This document shows positions 27,191 through 36,173 of a stretch of DNA of 64,000 nucleotides, in pieces. Source of the DNA: Paracoccus limosus (lineage in GTDB: Bacteria > Pseudomonadota > Alphaproteobacteria > Rhodobacterales > Rhodobacteraceae); NCBI RefSeq assembly GCF_009711185.1, contig NZ_WMIF01000015.1, positions 35,128-99,127 on the forward strand. The letters are read 5' to 3'. The position numbers and the translations under genes are program-made. Numbering within the stretch: position 1 is the first letter of the stretch; the number at the start of each line of letters is the position of its first letter. Under the pieces are notes generated by a model that saw only the letters and a program-made list of their open reading frames with translations, was not told the origin of the DNA and did not search any database.

Positions 27191-28165
27191 ATGCCAGCCA
27201 CGCCAAGCGGCGCCATCGACCTGGGCGGAACCAAGATCGAAGCCCGGCTTTTCGATGCGGCGATGCAGACGCTGGAGCTGCGCCGGGTGCCGACGCCGAC
27301 CGGGGATTTCGACAGCTTTCTGGCGGCGCTGGTTGGCCAGATCCGCTGGCTGGAAGGGCGGGCCGGCGATCCCGCCCTGCCGGTGGCGCTGTCGGTCGCG
27401 GGCGTGGTCGCGCCGGACACCGGCCTGTGCACAGCGGCCAATATCCCGATCACCGGCCGGCCGCTGGGCCAGGCGCTGCAGGCGGCGCTGGGGCGGGCGC
27501 TGCCGCTGATCAACGATTGCATGGCCTTTGCCTATTCCGAGGCGCATGGCGGCGCGGGCGATGACGCGGGCGATGACGCGGGCGAGGGCGCGGGCGAGGG
27601 CGCGGTGCTGGGGCTGGTCCTGGGCACCGGGGTCGGCGCCGGGCTGGTCATCGGCGGCCGCATCCCGCCGCGCCACGCCGGGCTTGCGGTCGAGATCGGC
27701 CATGTCGGCATCCCCGCGCGGGCGCTGGCACGCCATGGGCTGCCGCTCTGGCGCTGCGGCTGCGGGCGCGAGGGCTGTTTTGAAAATTACGTCTCGGGCA
27801 CCGGCCTGCGCCGCATCGCCGCCTGGGCGGGCATCGAGGATGCCGACCCCGCCCGGCTTGCCGCGCGCATCCCGCGCGATCCGCTTGCGGCGCGGGTCAT
27901 GGCGATCTGGACCGACCTTGCCGGCGAGATGCTGGATACGCTGCAACTGCTTCTGGACCCGCAGGTGATCGTGCTGGGCGGCGGGCTGTCGAACCTGCCC
28001 GACCTGCCGGCGCGGCTGCAGGGGGCGCTTGCGGCCTTGCGGCTGGGGCAGGCGCGGGCGCCGCTGATCCGGGTGGCGCGCCATGGCGACAGTTCCGGCG
28101 CGCGCGGCGCGGCGCTGATGGCGCGCGCGGGGCTGGCGGATTCCGGCCTGCGGGCGGCACGATGA
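27191..28165 (+). CDS. ROK-family amino-sugar kinase
   Basis: A 324-residue ROK sugar kinase. The phosphate loop AIDLGGTKIEARLFD begins near residue 8, the catalytic Asp lies in LINDCMAFAYSEA, and LGTGVGAGLVIGG follows. The ROK zinc site CGCGREGC is intact, preceded by EIGHVG. It probably phosphorylates N-acetylglucosamine, N-acetylgalactosamine or a related sugar, given nagA and the KbaZ-like gene in the same operon. I choose 27191 because it places the GAIDLGG motif at the usual distance and has AGGGG upstream; an ATG at 27158 would add 11 residues. A four-fold 12-base repeat inserts an Ala-Gly-Asp/Glu run between the catalytic loop and the LGTG motif. It overlaps the next gene by 4 bases. 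Confidence 0.87.
   Translation: MPATPSGAIDLGGTKIEARLFDAAMQTLELRRVPTPTGDFDSFLAALVGQIRWLEGRAGDPALPVALSVAGVVAPDTGLCTAANIPITGRPLGQALQAALGRALPLINDCMAFAYSEAHGGAGDDAGDDAGEGAGEGAVLGLVLGTGVGAGLVIGGRIPPRHAGLAVEIGHVGIPARALARHGLPLWRCGCGREGCFENYVSGTGLRRIAAWAGIEDADPARLAARIPRDPLAARVMAIWTDLAGEMLDTLQLLLDPQVIVLGGGLSNLPDLPARLQGALAALRLGQARAPLIRVARHGDSSGARGAALMARAGLADSGLRAAR
27554..27601 (+). repeat. Four 12-base tandem repeats inside the ROK kinase gene
   Basis: Units at 27554, 27566, 27578 and 27590: two GCGGGCGATGAC and two GCGGGCGAGGGC. They encode alternating AGDD and AGEG. The length is a multiple of three, so copy-number change keeps the reading frame. Confidence 0.85.
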
Positions 28166-29367
28166 CCGATCTGCTGACCCCGATCGTGCGCGCCGTGCGC
28201 CAGCAGATCGGACAGGCGATCCCGGCGGTGGCCTCGGTGCTGCCCGATGTGATCGCCGCCGCGCTGCGGCAGGCGCGTGACCATGACATGCCGGCGCTGA
28301 TCGAGGCGCCCGCCGATGAGGTCAACCGATTTGGCGGCAGCTCGGGCCTGACGCCGGACGGGTTCGCGGCGCTGGTGCGCGGCATCGCGGCGAGCCAGAA
28401 CCTTGACCGGGTGCCGCTGATCCTTGGGGCGGCGGGTCTTGGCCCCCTGCCCACGGCGGGGCTGGGGCGCGAGGCCGCCCTGCTGCGCGCCGAACGCGAG
28501 GTGATGGATTTCGCGGCGGCGGGCTTTACCCGCCTGCAATTCCACGGCCCCGACGCCGAAAGCGTGGCGCGGCTGGTTGCCGCGGCCGAGGCCAGCGCCC
28601 CCGCGCCCGCCGCGCTGTGCCATGCCCTGCCGGCCGATTTCGTGCCCGATGGCGACGTGACCACGCCCGAGACGCTGGCCCGCGCGCTGGATCTGCACGA
28701 GGCGGCCTTTGCCGGCGCCGGCCTGGGGCCGGCGGTCTGGCGGCGCGTGCGCACGGTCGTGGTGCGGCTGGGCCTTGGCTATGGCCCGACCTATGTCGAG
28801 CGTTTCGACATGGAACAGCCCGACCTGCTGAGCGCGGTCTTGCAGGACCGCGACCGCATCGCACTGGAGGTGCGCGGCGCGGATTACCAGACGGCCAGCG
28901 CCTGTGCCGACCTGACGCGGCGCAATGTGGCGGTGCTGGGCCTGGGCCCGGCGCTGAGCTTTGCCTGGCGCGAGGCGCTTTATGCGCTGTCGCATGTGCA
29001 TGGCTGGACCAGCGGCAGCGCGCATGTCTCGGAGCGGATGGAGGCGCTGATGCTGGCCGATCCCGCCGCATGGGGGGCCGATGATCCGGCCACCGCGCAT
29101 CTGGCGACCGATGCGCAACAGCGCATGTTGCGCCATTTCGGCTTTCTCGACCGCATCCGGCATTACTGGCCCAGGGCGCGCCCCGAACTGGAGGCGATGG
29201 CCGATGACCTGCAGGCCAGCGGCATGCCCTATCCGCTGCTGCTGCAATACCTGCCGCCCGAGACGCTGGGCCGGGCCGCCCGGCTGGACCTGCCGCCGGC
29301 GCAGGCCATCCTGCAGGCGCAGGTCGAACAGGCGCTCGCCCCCTGCTATCCCGAGGAAATATGCTGA
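28162..29367 (+). CDS. KbaZ/GatZ-like tagatose-bisphosphate aldolase non-catalytic subunit, divergent
   Basis: A 401-residue protein resembling the KbaZ/AgaZ/GatZ family (COG4573), which stabilises class II tagatose-1,6-bisphosphate aldolase. The N-terminal ALIEAPADEVNRFGGSSGLTPDGFAALV region (around residues 45-75) is typical. The usual GGDHLGP motif reads GAAGLGP here, so the conserved Asp-His pair is missing, and the following KIHLD-type segment reads RLQFHGP. The C-terminal part (WPRARPELEAM, LLLQYLPPETLG) fits the family. It overlaps the ROK kinase gene by 4 bases and nagA by 7. No KbaY/GatY catalytic partner lies nearby; the class II aldolase at 3401 is not an obvious partner. The role is uncertain. 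Confidence 0.72.
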   Translation: MTDLLTPIVRAVRQQIGQAIPAVASVLPDVIAAALRQARDHDMPALIEAPADEVNRFGGSSGLTPDGFAALVRGIAASQNLDRVPLILGAAGLGPLPTAGLGREAALLRAEREVMDFAAAGFTRLQFHGPDAESVARLVAAAEASAPAPAALCHALPADFVPDGDVTTPETLARALDLHEAAFAGAGLGPAVWRRVRTVVVRLGLGYGPTYVERFDMEQPDLLSAVLQDRDRIALEVRGADYQTASACADLTRRNVAVLGLGPALSFAWREALYALSHVHGWTSGSAHVSERMEALMLADPAAWGADDPATAHLATDAQQRMLRHFGFLDRIRHYWPRARPELEAMADDLQASGMPYPLLLQYLPPETLGRAARLDLPPAQAILQAQVEQALAPCYPEEIC

Positions 29368-30464
29368 TCTCTGCCGATCTTGTCTGGAGCCGCGGCGCGT
29401 TGCGGCCGGGGCTGGCCGTCGAAACCCGCGCCGGGCGGGTGGCGGCGCTACGACCGCTGGGCGCGGATACGCCCGACCTGCACCTGCCGCTGCTGATGCC
29501 GGGGCTGACCGATCTGCAGGTGAATGGCGGCGGCGGGGTGCTGTTCAACGCCGAGCCCTCGGTCGCGGGCATCACAGCCATCGCTGCCGCGCATCGCAGG
29601 CTTGGCACGGCGCGGATCCTGCCCACGGTCATCACCGACACCCCCGAGGTGATCGAGGCCGCCGCCGCGGCCGTGATCGCCGCCCGCGCCGAGGGGCTGG
29701 CCCAGATCGACGGCATCCATATCGAGGGGCCGCATATCGCGCCCGAGCGGCGCGGCACGCATGATGCGCGTTTCATCCGGCCGCTGGACACCCGCACGCT
29801 GGCGGTGCTGGCGCGGCTGCGCGCCGCCGATGTGCCGGTGCTACTGACGCTGGCGCCGGAATGCTGCGACCCGGCGCTGCTGGCGCAGGCGGTGGGTCTG
29901 GGCGTCGTGGTCTCGGCCGGGCACAGCCGCGCCGATGCCGGCCAGACCCGCGCGGCGCTTGCTGCGGGTGTGGGCATGTTCACCCATCTTTACAATGCCA
30001 TGCCGCAGATGCAGTCGCGCGATCCCGGCATCATCGCGGCGGCGCTGCTGTCGGATGCGTGGTGCGGGCTGATCGCCGACGGCATCCATGTCGCGCCCGA
30101 GATGCTGGCTTTGGCCATGGCCGCCCGGCCGCGCCGCGACCGCTGCTTCCTCGTCTCGGATGCCATGCCGACGGTGGGCGGGCCGGATCGGTTCCGGCTT
30201 TATGGCATGGATATCGCGGTGCGTGACGGCGCGCTCGTCAACCCCGAGGGCGCACTGGCGGGCGCGCATGTCAGCCTGCTTGATTGCGTGCAGCGGCTGG
30301 TGGCGCTGACCGGCACCGCGCCGGGCCGCGCCATCGCCATGGCGGGCGATCTGCCGCGCCGGGCCATGCGCCTGCCACCCCTGCGGATTGCACGTGGCAT
30401 GGCCGTGGCCGATCTGATCGCGCTTGACGCCGATCTGCGCCTGCTGCCGGATCCGGTGCCATGA
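29361..30464 (+). CDS. nagA: N-acetylglucosamine-6-phosphate deacetylase
   Basis: A 367-residue amidohydrolase. The N-terminal metal-site region reads [15 protein letters not shown] (E. coli-like rather than HxH), the metal-binding Glu lies in [14 protein letters not shown] around residue 120, and the His ligands lie in VSAGHSRAD and THLYNAM. The catalytic Asp is in [11 protein letters not shown]. It removes acetate from N-acetylglucosamine-6-phosphate (or the galactosamine analogue, AgaA). It overlaps the KbaZ-like gene by 7 bases and the COG0523 gene by 4, so the four genes form one operon. No glucosamine-6-phosphate deaminase or AgaS gene is present in the window. Confidence 0.9.
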   Translation: MLISADLVWSRGALRPGLAVETRAGRVAALRPLGADTPDLHLPLLMPGLTDLQVNGGGGVLFNAEPSVAGITAIAAAHRRLGTARILPTVITDTPEVIEAAAAAVIAARAEGLAQIDGIHIEGPHIAPERRGTHDARFIRPLDTRTLAVLARLRAADVPVLLTLAPECCDPALLAQAVGLGVVVSAGHSRADAGQTRAALAAGVGMFTHLYNAMPQMQSRDPGIIAAALLSDAWCGLIADGIHVAPEMLALAMAARPRRDRCFLVSDAMPTVGGPDRFRLYGMDIAVRDGALVNPEGALAGAHVSLLDCVQRLVALTGTAPGRAIAMAGDLPRRAMRLPPLRIARGMAVADLIALDADLRLLPDPVP

Positions 30465-31483
30465 TCCCGGTCTATCTGCTGACCGGATTTCTGGGCGCGG
30501 GCAAGACGACCCTGGTCAACCGCATGGTCGCCGGGCGGCGCGACACCGCGCTGGTGGTGAACGAATTCGGCGCGGTCGCCGTCGATCACCACCTTGTCCT
30601 GCGCGGGCGCGAGATGCCGGTGGTGACCTCGACCGGCTGCATCTGCTGCACGCGTGGCAGCGATCTGCGCGCTTCGCTGGGCGAGCTGTTGCACGGCCGC
30701 CAGCAGGGCGCCTTGCCCGAATTTTCGCGCGTCATCGTCGAGACGACGGGGCTGGCCGATCCCGCCCCGATCATCAACAGCCTGATCCCCGGTGGCCTGC
30801 CGGCCATGGCGCTGCGCGACCATGCGGTGGCGCGCGCCTTTCAGCTGGCCCGCGTCATCACCGTGCTGGACGTGACCATGTCGCCCGACCTGCTGGCCGC
30901 GCATCCCGAGATGCTGCGCCAGCTGGCCTTTGCCGATGACATCGTGCTGACCCATGCCGGGCCGGATGCCGCAGCGGACTGGCCGGCGCGGCTGCGCGGG
31001 ATCAACCCGGCGGCGCGGTTGCATGATGCGGGGGACCCGGGCTTTGATCCGCAGGCGCTGCTGGCGCCGGGCAGCTATTCTGGTCTTGGCCGCCCCGAGG
31101 CCATGGCCGGCTGGCTGGCCGAGGCCATGGCGCCCGAGGCGGGGGCCGAACGGCATGGCGGGTTGGGCTCGCTGGTGCTGACCGGCGGGCCGGCGCGCGA
31201 TGCCAGCGGCTGGCAGGGCTGGCTGCAAGGGCTGGCGGCTCTGCCGGGGATGCTGCGGGCCAAGGGGTTTTTGGCCGTGCCGGGCGCGCCGGGGCCGCTG
31301 CTGGCGCATGTGGTCGGCCATCGCGCCTATCCGCTGCAGGCGCTGGCGGACTGGCCCGCGGGGGTGCTACCCGAAACCCGGCTGGTGGTCATCGGCACCG
31401 GGCTTGACGCGGGCGCGCTGCGCCGCCGCTTTCTTGCCGCGACCACCAGTGCGCCCGGGGCGCTGCCAGGGCTGGGCGGCTAG
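30461..31483 (+). CDS. CobW/COG0523-family GTPase (putative metallochaperone)
   Basis: A 340-residue G3E GTPase. Walker A is GFLGAGKT (residues 9-16); the metal-binding GCICC motif is at residues 59-63; Walker B ETTGLADP follows near residue 95. The C-terminal CobW_C domain is short and lacks the His-rich stretch of many zinc members. COG0523 proteins deliver or insert metals (zinc, cobalt, others). It is the last gene of the ROK-kbaZ-nagA operon with a 4-base overlap to nagA. NagA is a metalloenzyme, so it is a plausible client (inference). Alternative roles, such as general zinc homeostasis, cannot be excluded; no Zur box was noticed. Confidence 0.87.
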   Translation: MIPVYLLTGFLGAGKTTLVNRMVAGRRDTALVVNEFGAVAVDHHLVLRGREMPVVTSTGCICCTRGSDLRASLGELLHGRQQGALPEFSRVIVETTGLADPAPIINSLIPGGLPAMALRDHAVARAFQLARVITVLDVTMSPDLLAAHPEMLRQLAFADDIVLTHAGPDAAADWPARLRGINPAARLHDAGDPGFDPQALLAPGSYSGLGRPEAMAGWLAEAMAPEAGAERHGGLGSLVLTGGPARDASGWQGWLQGLAALPGMLRAKGFLAVPGAPGPLLAHVVGHRAYPLQALADWPAGVLPETRLVVIGTGLDAGALRRRFLAATTSAPGALPGLGG

Positions 31484-31569
31484 GGCCATGCAACCTTGGT
31501 CGCAAAAGCGGTCATAGCACTTGGCGGATGCCCGGCTTCGGGCAAATCTCCCGGTCAGGGAGAAGGAAA

Positions 31570-32553
31570 ATGTCACATCTTGAAAAGGGCGACGCGGCGC
31601 AGGCCGCTGCGGTGGCCGAGCTTGTCAGCACCGTGGCGGCGGGGCTGGTCGGGCATCAGCGGCTGGCCGAGCGGCTGGTCATCGCGCTGTTGGCGGGCGG
31701 CCACGTCCTGCTGGAAGGTCCGCCGGGCATCGCCAAGACCCGCGCGGTCAAGCGGCTGGCGCAGGCGCTGGAATGCAGCCATGCGCGCATCCAGTGCACC
31801 CCGGACCTGCTGCCGTCGGATCTGACCGGCACGCAGGTGTTCCGGCCCGAAACCGGCGGCTTTGATTTCCTGCCCGGCCCGATCTTTCACGCGCTGGTGC
31901 TGGTCGATGAGATCAACCGCGCGCCGCCCAAGGTGCAATCGGCGCTGCTTGAGGCCATGGCCGAGGCGCAGGTGACCACCGCCGGCACCAGCCGCGCGCT
32001 TTCCGATCCTTTCATGGTCGTCGCCACCCAGAACCCGATCGAGCACGAGGGCACCTTCCCGCTGCCCGAGGCGCAGATGGACCGCTTCATGCTGCATCTC
32101 AGCCTTGACCTGCCCGATGCCGAGACCGAGCGTGGCATTCTGGATCTGGTCGAGGCCGAGGCGCTGGCCGCAGCCACCCCGCAGGCCGCCGGGGCGGCGC
32201 CCGCCGTGGGCGAGGCGCAGATCCGCGCCGCGCGTCAGGCGGTGGCACGGGTGCATCTGGCCCCGGCGCTCAAGGATTTCATCGTGCGGCTGGTCATGGC
32301 CACGCGCAGCGGCGGCGTGGTCGCGGGCGATGTCGAACATGCGGTGTCGCCGCGCGGCACGCTGGCGCTGGCGGCGGCGGTGCGGGCGCGGGCATGGCTG
32401 GCCGGGCGCGATCACGGCCTGCCCGAAGATGTCGAGGAACTGGCCGAGGATGCGCTGGCCCACCGCCTGATCCCGAACTGGCAGGCCATGGGCGAGGGGC
32501 GCGATGGCCGCGCCCTGATCGCCGAGGTGCTGCGGCAGGTGCGGCCGTGGTAG
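31570..32553 (+). CDS. MoxR-family AAA+ ATPase
   Basis: A 327-residue AAA_3 ATPase. Walker A is GPPGIAKT (residues 50-57), Walker [23 protein letters not shown] near residue 112, sensor 1 [24 protein letters not shown], and a C-terminal lid. MoxR ATPases act as chaperones for VWA proteins, usually with DUF58 and Bat-like genes, as here. The start 31570 has AGAAGGA directly upstream. It is the first gene of a seven-gene operon, 86 bases after the COG0523 gene. It overlaps the DUF58 gene by 7 bases if that gene starts at its GTG. Confidence 0.92.
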   Translation: MSHLEKGDAAQAAAVAELVSTVAAGLVGHQRLAERLVIALLAGGHVLLEGPPGIAKTRAVKRLAQALECSHARIQCTPDLLPSDLTGTQVFRPETGGFDFLPGPIFHALVLVDEINRAPPKVQSALLEAMAEAQVTTAGTSRALSDPFMVVATQNPIEHEGTFPLPEAQMDRFMLHLSLDLPDAETERGILDLVEAEALAAATPQAAGAAPAVGEAQIRAARQAVARVHLAPALKDFIVRLVMATRSGGVVAGDVEHAVSPRGTLALAAAVRARAWLAGRDHGLPEDVEELAEDALAHRLIPNWQAMGEGRDGRALIAEVLRQVRPW

Positions 32554-33428
32554 CGGCAAGTGCGGGGATGGGCGGCCTGCCGGCGGCGCTGGACGCGCCC
32601 GGCCTGCGCCTGACCCTGACCGAGCTGATGGCGCTGCGCCCGCCGCCGCGCAGCCCGCGCCAACGCCCCGCCAGCCGCCGGCCCGGCGCCATTGCCGCCC
32701 GTGTCGCGGGGCAAGGCATGGACCTGCGCGAAATCCGCGCCTTTGCCGAAGGCGACGACCTGCGCCGCGTCGATCCTTCGGCCACGGCGCGCACCGGGCA
32801 ATTGCATGTGCGCAGCTTTCACGAGGACCGCGACGACAGCACGCTGCTGATCGCCGATTTCCGCGGACCGCTGCTGTGGGGGACGCAGGGCGCGCTGCGC
32901 TCGGTTCGGGCGGGGCGGTTGCTGGCGCGGCTGGGCTGGCGGGCGCTGGCGCGCGGCGGCTCGGTCGGGCTGATGCTTTTGGGGCGCGAGGCGCCGCTGG
33001 TGCTGGCGCCGGGCGGTGGCTCGGGGCAGATGCATTCGGTCTGCACCGCGCTGGCGCGGGGCCATGATCTGGCGCTTTTGGCGCAGGCGCGGGCGCAGGG
33101 CGCGGCCCATCCGGCCGATCTGGCCCCGGCGCTGCTGCGCGCCGCGCGGGTTGCGCCGATGGGCGCGCGGGTGCATCTGGCCACGGGGATCGAGGCGTTG
33201 ACCGGCGCCGATGCCGCGCTGTCGCGGCTGGCGCAGGGGCGGCGGTTGCAGATCCATCTGCTGATGGACCGGGCCGAGGCCGATCCCGCGCCGGTGGCGC
33301 TGGCGGTCAGCGATGGCACGCACAGCCGCTTTGGCCGGCTGTCGCCGGTCGCGGTCCAGCCGCTGCTGGCGCATCTGCGCGGCCTTGGCGCCCATCCCGA
33401 ACTGGTGGCCCCCGATGACGCAGGCTGA
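32547..33428 (+). CDS. DUF58 domain protein
   Basis: A 293-residue cytoplasmic DUF58 protein, partner of MoxR. The family hallmark region reads IRAFAEGDDLRRVDPSATARTGQLHVRSFHEDRDDS (about residues 65-100; the usual RRIDW has Pro in place of Trp). The C-terminal half has a degenerate VWA-like fold. The preferred start is GTG 32547, overlapping the MoxR stop; ATG 32568 is the alternative, giving 286 residues. It overlaps the DUF4381 gene by 14 bases, an indication of tight coupling. Confidence 0.85.
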   Translation: MVAASAGMGGLPAALDAPGLRLTLTELMALRPPPRSPRQRPASRRPGAIAARVAGQGMDLREIRAFAEGDDLRRVDPSATARTGQLHVRSFHEDRDDSTLLIADFRGPLLWGTQGALRSVRAGRLLARLGWRALARGGSVGLMLLGREAPLVLAPGGGSGQMHSVCTALARGHDLALLAQARAQGAAHPADLAPALLRAARVAPMGARVHLATGIEALTGADAALSRLAQGRRLQIHLLMDRAEADPAPVALAVSDGTHSRFGRLSPVAVQPLLAHLRGLGAHPELVAPDDAG

Positions 33429-33744
33429 GCTGATCGCTGCGCTGGCCCCCAGCCGCCTGCCGGCCTCGGCACTGGATCCCGGTTGGCGCGAGGCGCTGGC
33501 GCTGTTCGGTCTGGGCCTGCTGGCGGGGCTGGTGCTGGCGCTGCTGCTGCGGCCCTTGCTGCGGCCTCGGGTGTCGCTGGTGCAGCGCATCCGCGCCACC
33601 CGTGGCCAGCCGGCGCAGGAACGGCTGCTGTCGATTGCCCGCATTCTGGGCCATCTGCCGCCCGCCCTGCGCGATGCCGCTTATGGCGCCGCCCCGCCGC
33701 CCGAGGATCCGCTGATCGAGCGGATCGCCCGGCGCGGGCGCTGA
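33415..33744 (+). CDS. DUF4381 domain protein (small membrane protein of the Bat-like operon)
   Basis: A 109-residue protein with one membrane helix (about residues 32-50, LFGLGLLAGLVLALLL) and a cytoplasmic helical tail with ERLLSIARILGHLPPALRDAAYG. The position between DUF58 and the first VWA gene and the general layout match DUF4381, though it is shorter than the usual 140-160 residues. It starts within the end of the DUF58 gene. Function is unknown; probably a membrane scaffold for the complex. Confidence 0.7.
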   Translation: MTQAELIAALAPSRLPASALDPGWREALALFGLGLLAGLVLALLLRPLLRPRVSLVQRIRATRGQPAQERLLSIARILGHLPPALRDAAYGAAPPPEDPLIERIARRGR

Positions 33745-33757
33745 TCGGGGAAACCGC

Positions 33758-34684
33758 ATGAGCCTTGCCTTTCCACTGGCCCTGCTGCTGCTGCCGCTAC
33801 CACTGCTGATGCGGCTTTTGCCGCCGGGCACGGCGCGGGGCGGGCTGCGCGTGCCGCCGCAGGTCTTTGCCGGCGCGGTCGAGGGTGCCGCCCTGCCGCG
33901 CGGCTTGGTGCCGGCGACGCTGGCATGGGGGCTTTTGGTGCTGGCGCTGGCCGGGCCGCAGATGGACCGGCAATCGGGGCTGATGCAGGCCTCGGGGCGC
34001 GATATCCTTTTGGCGCTGGACCTGTCGGGCAGCATGGAAAAGCGCGATTTCAGTCTGGACGGGCAGCCGATCTCGCGGCTGGAGGCGGTGAAATCCGTGG
34101 CCTCGCGCTTTGTCGCGGCGCGGCGCGGGGATCGCATCGGGCTGGTGGTGTTCGGCGACCGCGCCTATGTCGCGCAGCCGCCGACCTTTGACGTGGACGC
34201 GGTCGCCCGCGCCATCACCGAGGCGCAGATCGGCATTTCCGGCCGCGCCACCGCGATTTCGGATGGCTTGGGGCTGGCGATCCGGCGCTTTGCCAGCAGC
34301 GATGCGCCGACGCGGATCGTGGTGCTGCTGTCGGATGGCGTCGATACCAAGGGCAAGGTCGGCGCCGCCGATGCCGCAAGGCTGGCGGCGGAACATGGCA
34401 TTCGCGTGCATACGATCGCGCTTGGCCCCGACGATCTGGAAACCCGGCCCAAGGCGCGCGACGCGGTCGATGCCGCCACCCTGAGGGCGGTGGCGCAGGC
34501 CTCGGGCGGGACCAGTTTCCGCGTGCGCGGCATGGCCGATCTGGAAGCCATGGCCGCGACGCTTGACCGGCTGGAGCCAAGCCCGGCCGAGCGTCCGCCG
34601 CTGCGCTTCTGGCAATCGCTGTGGGTCTGGCCCGCGGCGGCGGCGGGGCTGCTGATGCTGTGGCTGGGGTGGAGGCGCGCATGA
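33758..34684 (+). CDS. VWA domain membrane protein (BatA-like)
   Basis: A 308-residue protein with membrane helices near the N-terminus (residues 2-21 and 50-66), a von Willebrand A domain and a C-terminal helix (about 285-305). The MIDAS motif is LDLSGS (DLSGS at residues 88-92), followed by GDRIGLVVFGDRAYVAQPPT and VVLLSDGVDT, which complete the metal site. It resembles BatA of the Bacteroides aerotolerance operon. It overlaps the next VWA gene by 4 bases. Confidence 0.9.
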   Translation: MSLAFPLALLLLPLPLLMRLLPPGTARGGLRVPPQVFAGAVEGAALPRGLVPATLAWGLLVLALAGPQMDRQSGLMQASGRDILLALDLSGSMEKRDFSLDGQPISRLEAVKSVASRFVAARRGDRIGLVVFGDRAYVAQPPTFDVDAVARAITEAQIGISGRATAISDGLGLAIRRFASSDAPTRIVVLLSDGVDTKGKVGAADAARLAAEHGIRVHTIALGPDDLETRPKARDAVDAATLRAVAQASGGTSFRVRGMADLEAMAATLDRLEPSPAERPPLRFWQSLWVWPAAAAGLLMLWLGWRRA

Positions 34685-35547
34685 TCCTGTTGCGGCCATG
34701 GTGGCTGGCGGCGCTGCTGCCGGTCGTGGGGCTGGCGGTTCTGGTCTGGCGGCGCGGTCCCGAGGCGGGCGGCTGGCAGGCGGTGCTGTCGCCGGCGATG
34801 CTGGCGGGGTTGGCCGCGCTGGGTCAGCTGCAACCGGCGCCGCGTTGGCAGCGGCTGCTGCCTTGGGCCGGGGCGGGGGCCTTGGCGCTTGGCCTGTCGG
34901 GGCCGGCGCTGCCGCGCGGCGATGCGCCGGTTTTCGCGCAAGAGGACGCGGTGGTGATCGCGATGGACCTGTCGGCCTCGGTGGTGCGCGCGGGGCTGGA
35001 AGATGCCAAGGCCGGCGCGGCCCAGCTGATGGCGGCGCTGCCGGGCCGCCCGGTCGGGCTGGTGCTTTACGCGGGCGAGGCCTATGTCGCCGCCGCCCCC
35101 ACCGCCGATCCGCGCGTGCTGGAAAGCCTGATCGCGGTTCTGGACGCCGACACCATGCCCGACAAGGCCAGCCGTCCCGCCGATGCGCTGGCGCAATCGG
35201 GCAAGCTGCTGGCCGGGCTGAAACGCGCCGATCTGGTGCTGGTTTCAGACGGGGGCGGCGTCGATGCCGCAGCCGAGGCCGAGGCGCAGCGGCTGGAGCG
35301 CGCGGGCGTGCGCATCCATGCGCTGAGCGTGGCGGGCGATCCGCCGGCCGATGCGGCGGCTCTGGCGCGCATCGCGGCGCAGGGCGTGGTGCCGGCGGCC
35401 GAGGCCGGGCGGGTCGCTGCGGCGCTGCGGCGCTCGTCGATGGGCGATGATCCGGCGCTGCGGGCGCTGCGCTATCGCGACCTTGGCCCGTGGATCGCGG
35501 CGCTGGCGCTGCTGCCACTGCTGATCCGGTTTCGGAGGCAGGCGTGA
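34681..35547 (+). CDS. VWA domain membrane protein (BatB-like)
   Basis: A 288-residue second VWA protein with N-terminal helices (residues 6-23 and about 58-75), a MIDAS DLSAS at residues 96-100, and a C-terminal helix ending in an RFRRQA tail. The Thr of the canonical MIDAS is less clear than in the first VWA protein; GLVLYAGEAYVAAAPTAD and LVLVSDGGG are the equivalent segments. The start at 34681 overlaps the preceding stop (ATGA). It overlaps the next start by 1 base. Confidence 0.87.
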   Translation: MILLRPWWLAALLPVVGLAVLVWRRGPEAGGWQAVLSPAMLAGLAALGQLQPAPRWQRLLPWAGAGALALGLSGPALPRGDAPVFAQEDAVVIAMDLSASVVRAGLEDAKAGAAQLMAALPGRPVGLVLYAGEAYVAAAPTADPRVLESLIAVLDADTMPDKASRPADALAQSGKLLAGLKRADLVLVSDGGGVDAAAEAEAQRLERAGVRIHALSVAGDPPADAAALARIAAQGVVPAAEAGRVAAALRRSSMGDDPALRALRYRDLGPWIAALALLPLLIRFRRQA

Positions 35548-36173
35548 TGCGCCCCGGCACCCGTTTGACCTGTGCGCTGGCGCTGGCCGGGGCGGCACTG
35601 TTGCTGGCCGGGCCGCAGGCGCTGGGGCGGGTGGCGCTGTGGGCGGGGCTGCCGGGGCTGGCCGCGCCCCTGCTGCCCGATCCGGCCGAGCGGGGGGTCG
35701 CGCTCTATCGGGCTGGCCGCTATGCCGAGGCGGACGCCGCGCTGGCCGCCTCGGGGCGGGGGCAGACCTATGATCGCGGGCTGAGCCTTGCCGCGACCGG
35801 GCAATATGCGCTGTCCAGCGCCTATTTCGACGCGGTGCTGTTTGCCCGGCCCAGCGATGCCGAGGCGCGCCACAACCGGCAGCTGGTCAATCAGATGATC
35901 CCGCCCGAGCGCGGCGACAGCGTCGTGCCCGGCCGCATCGCCGGTGCGGGCGGGCTGCCTCCGGGCGGGGCGGCGACGGCCAGCACAACCTCGGGTGAGC
36001 TGATGATCCATTGGAAACGCGATGTCGAGGCGCGCGGTCTGGCCGCCAGCGACGCCTGGCTGGAAACCCTGGCCGATGATCCGGGCGAGTTCCTGCGCCT
36101 GCGGCTGAAGGCGGAACACGACCGCCGCGCCGGACTGGGCCTGATCCGCCCGGCCGAGGGCGAGCCATGGTGA
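35547..36173 (+). CDS. TPR-like protein of the Bat-like operon (BatC-like)
   Basis: A 208-residue protein with an N-terminal hydrophobic segment (about residues 6-22) and a short TPR-like helical repeat: ERGVALYRAGRYAEADAALAAS then GLSLAATGQYALSSAYFDAVLFARP (about 46-100). The rest is low in recognised motifs. BatC proteins of this operon type carry TPRs. ATG 35547 has GGAGG well placed upstream; it follows the BatB-like gene with a 1-base overlap and overlaps the BatD-like gene by 7. Confidence 0.75.
   Translation: MRPGTRLTCALALAGAALLLAGPQALGRVALWAGLPGLAAPLLPDPAERGVALYRAGRYAEADAALAASGRGQTYDRGLSLAATGQYALSSAYFDAVLFARPSDAEARHNRQLVNQMIPPERGDSVVPGRIAGAGGLPPGGAATASTTSGELMIHWKRDVEARGLAASDAWLETLADDPGEFLRLRLKAEHDRRAGLGLIRPAEGEPW

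Noticed and set aside
31528..31569. Extended MoxR start at 31528
   Set aside because: The ATG at 31570 has the ribosome binding site; the extension overlaps a small hairpin and has no family match.
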